Source of the DNA: DAINBT01 sp036732785
Lineage (GTDB): Bacteria; Planctomycetota; Phycisphaerae; Sedimentisphaerales; SM23-30
Assembly: GCA_964537505.1 (NCBI GenBank)
Contig: CAZICK010000091.1
Location: 1-14,258, forward strand
Length of the DNA stretch: 14,258 nucleotides
Reading direction: 5' to 3'
Below are positions 8,547 to 14,258 of the stretch, one piece after another. How positions within the stretch are numbered: position 1 is the stretch's first letter; every line of letters starts with the position of its first letter. Under the pieces are notes generated by a model, which saw nothing but the letters and a program-made list of their open reading frames with translations, made no database searches and had not been told where the DNA came from. The position numbers and the translations under genes are program-made.

Positions 8547-8905
8547 TATTTATCTATCTTTTTAACCAGCGAGGCCGACATCTTTTCAACCTCCACAATT
8601 AACATTAAGATATTTTTGTGATCTTGCTCTGCGATGTAACTTTCTCCAATCGCTATCTCCAATTGAGTTTGAATCTCGTAGAGCGAACCGATCGCCATTC
8701 GTAGAAATCTAACATAATCCAGTGTCGAATTTCTACCGTAACCTTCAGCTATATTACTCGGCACTGACACTGCGGAACGACGAAGTTGACTGACGAGTCC
8801 AAATTTTTCGTCGTCCGGAAAGGCTTTGGTTGTGCGGTAAATCAACCGAACTATATCCATCGACTTTTGCCAAATAATCAAATCTTTATATGACTTTATA
8901 CTCAT
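8546..8905 (-). CDS. Four-helix-bundle protein (23S rRNA intervening-sequence / S23 family)
   Basis: This 119-residue protein matches the small four-helix-bundle family first noted in 23S rRNA intervening sequences and related to diversity-generating-retroelement Avd proteins. Family signatures are visible: an N-terminal DLIIWQKSMDIV helix, the FPDDEKFGLVSQLRRSAVSVPSNIAEG segment (NIAEG at 51-55), and DYVRFLRMAIGSLYEIQTQL. It has no signal peptide or catalytic motif, and its molecular function is unknown. No reverse transcriptase or variable repeat is present, so it is not part of a diversity-generating system here. The ATG at 8903-8905 uses the GAAGAAG tract of the adjacent repeat as its likely ribosome site. 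Base composition is visibly more AT-rich than the neighbouring chaperone genes. The gene is enclosed by direct repeats and lies between groEL2 and GH115, which suggests a dispersed insertion. Confidence 0.9.
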   Translation of the reverse strand: MSIKSYKDLIIWQKSMDIVRLIYRTTKAFPDDEKFGLVSQLRRSAVSVPSNIAEGYGRNSTLDYVRFLRMAIGSLYEIQTQLEIAIGESYIAEQDHKNILMLIVEVEKMSASLVKKIDK

Positions 8906-8971
8906 GCCTTCTTCTTCTTCTTCTTCTCTTCCCTAGTGCCTAGTGCCTAGTGCCTAGTGCCTTCTTCCTAC
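8906..8971. repeat. Direct repeat copy B with four 7-bp units, between groEL2 and the four-helix-bundle gene
   Basis: This 66-bp segment consists of GCC, six TTC triplets, TCTTCCC, four tandem TAGTGCC units (8934-8961) and TTCTTCCTAC. It fills the whole 62-bp gap between the groEL2 stop and the four-helix-bundle start. On the minus strand it begins at the groEL2 TAG and ends in a GAAGAAG tract next to the downstream ATG. Confidence 0.9.
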
Positions 8972-10620
8972 ATCATGTCACCCATGCCACCCATGCCACC
9001 CATATCAGGTGCTCCGCCCCGTCCTCCCTCTCCTTCTTCCTTGGGCTTATCCGTAATAACCGCATCGGTCGTCAGCAGCAATCCAGCCACACTGGCTGCG
9101 TTATGTAAGGCGGTACGAACAACCTTCGTCGGATCAATGATCCCTGCCTTAACGAGGTCTTCGAAAACGAGTTTACTGGCATTAAAACCAAACGCGCCCG
9201 TACCTTCGATAATCCTGTTAACCACCACGTTGCCTTCTTCGCCGGCGTTACTAGCGATTTGCCAGGCAGGCATCTTCATCGCTTCGTAAACGATCTTGGC
9301 TCCGGTTTTTTCATCACCTTTCAAACGCAGATTGACCGCTGCCTCGCGAGAGCGGATCAAAGCCACCCCGCCACCCGCGACAACTCCTTCTTCGATTGCC
9401 GCTCTCGTAGCGTGCAGTGCATCTTCCACCCGCGACTTGATCTCTTTCATTTCCATTTCGCTGGCAGCACCCACATTAATCTGCGCCACCCCGCCCGCCA
9501 GCTTAGCCAGCCTCTCCTGTAGCTTCTCACGGTCATAATCGCTGGTAGTGCTTTCGATCTCACGACGAATCTGCTTGATCCTCGCCTGAACGTTACTGCT
9601 CTTGCCGCTGCCCTGAATAATGACCGTATTGTTCCCATCGATAGTAATTTTATTCGCTGTCCCAAGGTCCGCCGTCGTGATACCATCCAGTTCGACGCCC
9701 AGGTCCTTAAAGACTGCTTTCGCGCCGGTAAGGATGGCGATATCTTCCAGCATCGCTTTACGCCGGTCACCGTAGCCTGGCGCCTTAACCGCACACACGT
9801 CCAATATCCCACGCAACTTATTGACCACCAGCGTTGCCAACGCCTCGCCCTCGATGTCTTCCGCGATAATCAGCAACGACCTTTTGCTCTTGGCCACCTT
9901 TTCCAGTAACGGAACCAGCTTCTGGACCGATGAAATCTTATCCTCGAACACCAGAATCCACGGCTTCTCCAGCTCACACGTCATGCTGTCCGCGTCGGTA
10001 ATGAAATTCGGCGAAAGATAACCCCGGTCGAACTGCATACCCTCTACCACATCGACGTAGGTTTCCAGCGTCCTGCTCTCTTCTACCGTGATCACCCCGT
10101 CCTTACCTACCTTGGTAAAGGCCTCTGCCATAATCTTGCCGATCCTGTGATCGTTATTGGCGCTTATTGAGGCTATATTGATAATGTCGTCTTCTTTCGT
10201 CACATCGATAGGCTTACTGATCTTGCCCAGTTCCTTACTGACCGCTTCCACCGCCGCCTTCATACCGCGGTTCAACGCCATCGCGTCGGCGCCGGCCGCT
10301 ATATTACGCAACGCTTCCTTGAAAATCGCCTCCGCCAGCACCGTCGCCGTCGTCGTGCCGTCGCCGGCTACATCAGAGGTCTTACTGGCCGCTTCCTTTA
10401 CCAGTTTAGCGCCGAGATTCTCCGCCTTGTCTTTAAGCTCAATCTCTTCAGCTACCGTAACTCCATCTTTGGTCACGGTAGGGCCGCCCCAGCTCTTGTC
10501 CAGTACAACATTTCTACCACACGGTCCTAATGTGCTCTTGACCGCCGCCGCCAGTTTACTTACGCCTTCCAAAAGTGCTTTGCGAGCATCACTGCCAAAA
10601 GCCAGATCCTTTGTCGCCAT
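8968..10620 (-). CDS. groEL: GroEL2 (second 60-kDa chaperonin), with Gly-Met tail
   Basis: This is a complete 550-residue chaperonin subunit with GDGTTTATVLAE (Asp87), EDALHAT and EEGVVAGGGVALIR. Its C-terminus is the Gly/Met-rich cavity tail (GGMGGMGDMM), which GroEL1 lacks. The ATG at 10618-10620 (MATKDLAFGS) has AGGAGA at 10628-10633, about 7 bp upstream. There is no groES beside it, so it presumably shares the GroES of the downstream operon or forms mixed rings; this is inference. A sigma-54-type promoter lies about 150 bp upstream on the same strand, opposite a matching one for clpB, which suggests a stress-regulated copy. The stop codon lies inside repeat copy B. Divergence from GroEL1 across the whole length indicates an old duplication, not a recent one. 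Confidence 0.97.
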   Translation of the reverse strand: MATKDLAFGSDARKALLEGVSKLAAAVKSTLGPCGRNVVLDKSWGGPTVTKDGVTVAEEIELKDKAENLGAKLVKEAASKTSDVAGDGTTTATVLAEAIFKEALRNIAAGADAMALNRGMKAAVEAVSKELGKISKPIDVTKEDDIINIASISANNDHRIGKIMAEAFTKVGKDGVITVEESRTLETYVDVVEGMQFDRGYLSPNFITDADSMTCELEKPWILVFEDKISSVQKLVPLLEKVAKSKRSLLIIAEDIEGEALATLVVNKLRGILDVCAVKAPGYGDRRKAMLEDIAILTGAKAVFKDLGVELDGITTADLGTANKITIDGNNTVIIQGSGKSSNVQARIKQIRREIESTTSDYDREKLQERLAKLAGGVAQINVGAASEMEMKEIKSRVEDALHATRAAIEEGVVAGGGVALIRSREAAVNLRLKGDEKTGAKIVYEAMKMPAWQIASNAGEEGNVVVNRIIEGTGAFGFNASKLVFEDLVKAGIIDPTKVVRTALHNAASVAGLLLTTDAVITDKPKEEGEGGRGGAPDMGGMGGMGDMM

Positions 10621-10665
10621 ATCGTTGTCTCCTATGTTAAAATTTCCAATCTCATGATTTTACCA

Positions 10666-10713
10666 TTCCAGTGAGCGACCAACAGGAGCGGTCCCTTCCA
10701 AAACATACTGGAA
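10666..10713 (-). promoter_or_regulatory. Possible stem-loop in the groEL2 leader
   Basis: Nested inverted repeats lie within the predicted groEL2 5' leader. An outer 7-bp pair is TTCCAGT (10666-10672) with ACTGGAA (10707-10713). An inner 4-bp pair is GACC (10677-10680) with GGTC (10690-10693). The two stems are separated by an asymmetric internal loop. A role in translation or mRNA stability is only inferred. Confidence 0.35.
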
Positions 10714-10714
10714 C

Positions 10715-10735
10715 AGAAAAAGTGGCTATGCCACC
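10715..10735 (-). terminator. Short attenuator-like hairpin plus U-run in the groEL2 leader
   Basis: Read on the minus strand, GTGGC-ATA-GCCAC (10722-10734) forms a perfect 5-bp stem, with one further G-U pair, followed directly by TTTTT. The shape is that of a small intrinsic terminator, located roughly 20-40 nt after the predicted sigma-54 start. The stem is short, so it may be a pause site or nothing functional. Confidence 0.3.
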
Positions 10736-10765
10736 CATTAGGTATAACACCTCATTACCCTATGC

Positions 10766-10782
10766 AGCAAAGACAGTGCCAA
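10766..10782 (-). promoter_or_regulatory. Sigma-54 (-24/-12) promoter for groEL2
   Basis: The minus-strand sequence TTGGCACTGTCTTTGCT matches the sigma-54 consensus (YTGGCACGrNNNTTGCW) at all defined positions but one. GG at 10780-10779 and GC at 10768-10767 have exactly ten bases between them. The predicted start is near 10755, giving a leader of about 135 nt for groEL2. Confidence 0.8.
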
Positions 10783-10883
10783 ATCACTTCCACCTCCTTC
10801 GCCCCCATCACATATCTGCTTATATCAAAAAGAGTTACGTTACAAATTAATCCGACGCTTTCCCCCCGTCGCCACCACCATAC

Positions 10884-10928
10884 TGACAAAACTGACAGAA
10901 TGACATCTCAAACAATGCCAACCTGACA
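10884..10928. promoter_or_regulatory. TGACA/TGCCA direct-repeat cluster, candidate shared enhancer (UAS)
   Basis: Five TG(A/C)CA words begin at 10884, 10893, 10901, 10916 and 10924. Two pairs have the same 8-bp pitch: TGACAgaaTGACA (10893-10905) and TGCCAaccTGACA (10916-10928), with start points 23 bp apart, close to two helical turns. The cluster lies about 100-150 bp from the groEL2 -24 element and about 135-180 bp from that of clpB, within the usual range for sigma-54 activator sites. The binding protein is unknown. Confidence 0.45.
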
Positions 10929-11061
10929 GCCCTCTCACACAGCCACAACCACCTGTATTCCTGCTATTTTGGCAGTAACCCACCCCCGCACAAGCCAATT
11001 CCAACAAACCATCATCGTAACTATCCTATTGAAAAATAAGCACTTACACACGCTCACACAA

Positions 11062-11078
11062 TTGGCACAGCTTTTGCA
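11062..11078 (+). promoter_or_regulatory. Sigma-54 (-24/-12) promoter for clpB
   Basis: The sequence TTGGCACAGCTTTTGCA matches YTGGCACGrNNNTTGCW with one mismatch. GG is at 11064-11065 and GC at 11076-11077, separated by exactly ten bases. The predicted start is near 11089, leaving a leader of about 58 nt that ends with AAGGAG at 11135-11140, 7 bp before the clpB ATG. Confidence 0.82.
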
Positions 11079-11147
11079 ACCATTGAACACACAGCCATAC
11101 CATACTTATGTACAGGCACAATTTCGCCCGGGAAAAGGAGTTGATAT

Positions 11148-13739
11148 ATGCGATTCGACAAATTCACAGTTAAAGCCCAACAGGTGATCGCCGACACACA
11201 GGAAATCGCCGCCAACAGCAATCACGCCACCCTGACCACCCTGCATTTGTTGGCAGCAATGCTCAGAGAGGACAAGGGCGGTGTTGTCGTGCCGATCCTG
11301 GAAAAAATCGGTTGTAATGCGGACCAGATTAAGTCTATGGTCGAAAGTGAACTCGACCGGTTACCAAAAGTCAGCGGTTCCTCGCAGCAATTAACAGGGG
11401 ATGCTGCTTTGAACCGTGTTATGGCTCAGGCCGCCGGCGAAGCCGACTCGCTTAACGATAAGTACATCAGTAGCGAGCACTTACTGTTGGCGATGTTGGA
11501 GGTCGATAGTACCGCCAAGGAGATTCTGACCGTCAATTCAGTCAAACGCCAGGATGTTCTCTCAGTGATGAAGGAAATTCGCGGCGGGCGCAGTGTGGTC
11601 GATCAGAATCCAGAAGAAAAGTACCAGGCCTTGGCACGTTATGGTATCGATCTGATCGAGCTGGCGCGTAAAGGAAAACTGGACCCTGTCATCGGTCGTG
11701 ACGAAGAAATACGTCGATGTATGCAGGTGTTATGCCGGCGGACCAAGAATAATCCGGTACTGATCGGTGAGCCGGGCGTTGGCAAAACCGCTATCGTTGA
11801 AGGGCTGGCACAGCGTATTGTCAACGGCGATATCCCCACAATGCTCAGTGGCAAGCGTATTATCGGTTTGGACATGGGTGCTCTTATCGCTGGCGCCAAG
11901 TTTCGTGGTGAATTTGAGGATCGGCTAAAGGCCGTGCTCGAAGAAGTGACCCATTCCGACGGCCAAATCATCCTGTTTATTGACGAATTGCATCTGGTAG
12001 TGGGTATCGGCAAAGCCGAGGGAGCTGTCGATGCCGGCAACTTATTGAAGCCGGCCTTGGCACGCGGGCAGTTGCGATGTATCGGCGCCACGACCCTGGA
12101 TGAATACCGCAAATACATCGAAAAAGACGCTGCACTTGAACGGCGTTTTCAGCCGATTTTGGTGACCGAGCCGTCGGTGGAAGATACCATCGCCATCCTG
12201 CGCGGTCTGAAACATCGTTATGATACGCATCACGGCATACGCATCGCCGACGGAGCGCTGGTAGCGGCGGCGACGCTGAGCGACCGGTATATTACAGATC
12301 GTTTTTTGCCGGACAAGGCTATCGATCTGATAGACGAAGCGGCTTCACGTCTGCGGATCGAAAATGACTCACTGCCGAGCGAACTGGACGAGCTTCGCCG
12401 CAGGATTATGCAGTTGCAGATTGAGCGTGAAGCTCTCAAAAAGGAGACGGACGATGCTTCCCGTGATCGCCTGGCCAAAATTGAACATCAGTTGGCCGAG
12501 TTGGGTGAGCGGGACCACCAACTCACCGCCCAATGGGAAAACGAGACCGGGCAGTTGCGCCAGCTCAAGGAAATGCAGGAAAAAATCGCCGAGGCCCAGA
12601 CCGAGTTGGAAGACGCTACGCGACGCGGCGATCTGGAGACCGCGGCACGTCTGCGCTACGGTACTATTGCGGAGTTGGAAAAGCAGTTGAAGGAAGAGCA
12701 ACGACAAGCTGAATCGCGGCGCGACGGGCATAGTCTCGTCAAGGAAGAAGTCACCGATGATGAAGTTGCCCAGGTAGTTGCCAAGTGGACCGGCATACCG
12801 ATTTTACGCCTGTTGGCCGGCGAGAAAGAAAAACTTCTGCAGATGGAAAAATATATCGGCAAACGCATAGTCGGTCAGGCCGAAGCGGTTCGCGCGGTCA
12901 GTGACGCGATCCGCCGTGGACGCGCGGGACTTGGTGATCCGAATCGGCCTATTGGCAGTTTTATTTTCCTGGGGCCGACCGGCGTGGGCAAGACTGAGTT
13001 GTCTAAGGCGCTGGCGGAGTATATGTTTAACGATGAACGCGCTATGGTACGTATCGACATGAGTGAGTTTATGGAGCCGCACAGCGTCGCCAGGTTGATC
13101 GGGGCGCCGCCTGGTTATGTCGGTTATGAGGAAGGCGGCCGATTGACTGAAACGGTGCGACGCAGGCCGTACTGTGTCATTCTTATGGACGAGATCGAAA
13201 AGGCGCATCGCGATGTTTTCAACGTTCTGCTCCAGGTACTTGACGATGGCCGACTGACTGACGGGCACGGTCGAACAGTCGATTTTAAAAATACCGTTAT
13301 CATTATGACCAGCAATCTGGCTAGTACGCAAATACAAGAATTGGCTGAGAATAAAGGGACCGAATGGGAGATCGAAGCACACGTACGAGAAGCATTGAAG
13401 AGGGTGTTTCGCCCGGAATTTCTCAACCGGATCGATGAGACTATTATTTTCCATCCGCTGAAAAAGGAACAGTTACGCCAGATTGTTGACATCCAACTGG
13501 GCTACCTGAGCGATCGTCTCAGGCAACGCGACATATCCCTTGAGGTAACCGATGCCGCGAAGGATTTGCTGTTGGAAGAAGGTTACGATAGCACTTACGG
13601 CGCCAGGCCGTTGAAACGCGCTATCCAGCACAAACTGGAAAACGCCTTATCGCAGAAACTGCTCGCGGGCGAATTCGCCGATGGCGATACGATCACCATC
13701 GACGGGTCCGGTCATGGTTTTACATTTGGTAAAAAATAG
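11148..13739 (+). CDS. clpB: ClpB, Hsp100 protein disaggregase
   Basis: ClpB is the hexameric AAA+ ATPase that pulls polypeptides out of aggregates together with DnaK/DnaJ/GrpE. The 863-residue length is standard. The N-terminal clamp domain covers about 1-150. NBD1 has Walker A GEPGVGKT (207-214) and Walker B with Asp279/Glu280. A charged coiled-coil middle domain, which docks DnaK, covers about 400-530. NBD2 has Walker A GPTGVGKT (609-616) and Walker B with Asp681/Glu682. A sensor-2 GARPLKRAIQ motif is near the C-terminus. Aromatic pore loops (GAKFRGEFEDR and GYVGYEEGG) are intact. After Walker B1 it has ELHLVVGIG where ELHTVVGAG is usual. The ATG is well supported by AAGGAG 7 bp upstream. 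A sigma-54 promoter lies upstream, divergent to that of groEL2. Two repeat arrays follow the stop. Confidence 0.98.
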   Translation: MRFDKFTVKAQQVIADTQEIAANSNHATLTTLHLLAAMLREDKGGVVVPILEKIGCNADQIKSMVESELDRLPKVSGSSQQLTGDAALNRVMAQAAGEADSLNDKYISSEHLLLAMLEVDSTAKEILTVNSVKRQDVLSVMKEIRGGRSVVDQNPEEKYQALARYGIDLIELARKGKLDPVIGRDEEIRRCMQVLCRRTKNNPVLIGEPGVGKTAIVEGLAQRIVNGDIPTMLSGKRIIGLDMGALIAGAKFRGEFEDRLKAVLEEVTHSDGQIILFIDELHLVVGIGKAEGAVDAGNLLKPALARGQLRCIGATTLDEYRKYIEKDAALERRFQPILVTEPSVEDTIAILRGLKHRYDTHHGIRIADGALVAAATLSDRYITDRFLPDKAIDLIDEAASRLRIENDSLPSELDELRRRIMQLQIEREALKKETDDASRDRLAKIEHQLAELGERDHQLTAQWENETGQLRQLKEMQEKIAEAQTELEDATRRGDLETAARLRYGTIAELEKQLKEEQRQAESRRDGHSLVKEEVTDDEVAQVVAKWTGIPILRLLAGEKEKLLQMEKYIGKRIVGQAEAVRAVSDAIRRGRAGLGDPNRPIGSFIFLGPTGVGKTELSKALAEYMFNDERAMVRIDMSEFMEPHSVARLIGAPPGYVGYEEGGRLTETVRRRPYCVILMDEIEKAHRDVFNVLLQVLDDGRLTDGHGRTVDFKNTVIIMTSNLASTQIQELAENKGTEWEIEAHVREALKRVFRPEFLNRIDETIIFHPLKKEQLRQIVDIQLGYLSDRLRQRDISLEVTDAAKDLLLEEGYDSTYGARPLKRAIQHKLENALSQKLLAGEFADGDTITIDGSGHGFTFGKK

Positions 13740-13767
13740 GGCCGGACAACATCACCCACAAGCCTGT

Positions 13768-14065
13768 CCCCCCCGCTTGCGGGGGGGTAGGGGGGTTGTG
13801 GCTTGCTTTCAGGCACGGATCAATTACAATATTCTCCCCCGCTTGCGGGGTGGTAGGGGGGTTGTGGCTTGTTTTCAGGCACGGATCAATTACAATGTTC
13901 CCCCCGCTTGCGGGGGGGTAGGGGGGTTGCGGTTTGCTTTCAGGCACGGATCAATTACAATGTTCCCCCCGCTTGCTGGGGGTTAGGGGGTTTGTGGCTT
14001 GCTTTCAGGCACGGATCAATTACAATGTTCCCCCCGCTTGCGGGGGGGTAGGGGGGTTGTGGCTT
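13768..14065. repeat. 65-bp tandem repeat array with REP-like GC palindromes (~4.5 copies)
   Basis: Palindromes built of a C-run, GCTTGC and a G-run begin near 13768, 13836, 13900, 13965 and 14030, a period of 65 bp (66 for the first interval). Each is followed by TAGGGGGGTTGTGGCTTG and then a conserved segment including CAGGCACGGATCAATTAC. The fifth copy stops after the G-rich part. The segments between palindromes are near-identical, unlike CRISPR spacers. Single substitutions in copies 2 and 4 break the palindrome slightly. The G-runs could form quadruplexes on the plus strand. Confidence 0.9.
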
Positions 14066-14084
14066 AGCCGCCCTGTCCCCCTCC

Positions 14085-14217
14085 TGTCATCCCCGCCAAC
14101 AATTGTCATTCCTGCGAACAACTGTCACCCCTACGAACAACTGTCACCCCTGAGAACAACTGTCACCCCTGCGAACAACTGTCACCCCTGCGAACAACTG
14201 TCACCCCTGCGAACAGG
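14085..14217. repeat. 19-bp tandem repeat array, seven copies
   Basis: TGTCA begins at 14085, 14104, 14123, 14142, 14161, 14180 and 14199, an exact 19-bp period. The unit is TGTCACCCCTGCGAACAAC. The three rightmost copies are almost identical, and the leftmost two are the most diverged (TGTCAT in place of TGTCAC), so expansion seems to be more recent at the right end. No spacers are present. Confidence 0.92.
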
Positions 14218-14258
14218 CTGTGTCGCAATTCGCTTGGGGTTCGGTCATTTTAATTTTG

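Larger units (their letters stand above)
10621..11147. other. Divergent groEL2-clpB control region (no gene)
   Basis: This 527-bp gap holds two outward-facing sigma-54 promoters, the TGACA repeat cluster between them, the groEL2 leader with two possible hairpins, and the clpB leader. An imperfect palindrome, CTGCTATTTTGGCAG, lies at 10961-10975. I saw no CIRCE (TTAGCACTC-N9-GAGTGCTAA) and no HAIR-type element. The one longer reading frame in it (10969-11187) runs into clpB in another frame and has no family features. Confidence 0.75.
13740..14258. other. Non-coding region downstream of clpB, mostly tandem repeats
   Basis: This 519-bp stretch contains no credible gene. Open frames here only translate the repeats and shift frame between units. 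It holds the 65-bp palindromic array (13768-14065), the 19-bp array (14085-14217), and a 41-bp unique tail in which I see nothing identifiable. The first palindrome could stop clpB transcription, but no T-run follows it. Confidence 0.8.

Noticed and set aside
8546..8905. Avd accessory protein of a diversity-generating retroelement
   Set aside because: The fold family is related, but no reverse transcriptase, template repeat or variable repeat is present in the window.
10621..11147. CIRCE/HrcA operator or HspR (HAIR) site
   Set aside because: I looked for TTAGCACTC/GAGTGCTAA and CTTGAGT-type inverted repeats and found none.
10969..11187. 72-aa open frame running into the start of clpB
   Set aside because: It spans the sigma-54 promoter and overlaps clpB in another frame. 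It has no ribosome site, and its composition reflects the A/C-rich intergenic DNA.
13681..14051. Open frames giving repeated PRLRGG/ACFQARINYN peptides
   Set aside because: They are translations of the 65-bp repeat. Since 65 is not a multiple of three the frame changes each unit, and they begin inside clpB or within repeats.
13768..14065. CRISPR array
   Set aside because: The segments between palindromes are essentially identical to each other, not unique spacers, and no cas genes are present.

Overview
The window looks like chromosomal DNA from a Planctomycetes-type bacterium, probably Phycisphaerae-like. This is an inference from the gene families present: two divergent GroELs, a GH115 alpha-glucuronidase, a dispersed four-helix-bundle protein, and sigma-54-type promoters on chaperone genes. 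No rRNA or other taxonomic marker is present.

Layout, left to right. (1) 64-1515 (+): an exported transglutaminase-like protein with an uncertain N-terminus. (2) 1541-5360 (-): a compact chaperone operon transcribed leftward in the order groES, groEL1, dnaJ, grpE, converging on the transglutaminase gene; dnaK is not in the window. (3) 5468-8398 (-): a secreted GH115 xylan alpha-glucuronidase, an unexpected neighbour for chaperones. (4) 8546-8905 (-): a four-helix-bundle (23S rRNA intervening-sequence family) protein flanked by 45/66-bp direct repeats. (5) 8968-10620 (-): a second groEL with the normal Gly-Met tail. (6) 10621-11147: a divergent control region. (7) 11148-13739 (+): clpB. (8) 13740-14258: non-coding DNA with about 4.5 copies of a 65-bp repeat carrying a GC-rich palindrome, then seven copies of a 19-bp repeat.

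The strongest observation is in the groEL2-clpB intergenic region. Each gene has a near-consensus sigma-54 (-24/-12) promoter with exact GG-N10-GC spacing, pointing away from each other. Between them lies a cluster of TGACA/TGCCA direct repeats at a distance suited to a shared enhancer. This suggests that a GroEL paralogue and the ClpB disaggregase are co-controlled by one sigma-54 activator instead of HrcA/CIRCE or sigma-32.

The second observation is that the three successive spacers after groEL2, the four-helix-bundle gene and GH115 are assembled from the same modular repeat pieces. These begin at each stop codon, and the leaders of GH115 and groES are homologous. This points to cassette-like insertion or duplication inside what may once have been a tighter chaperone locus.
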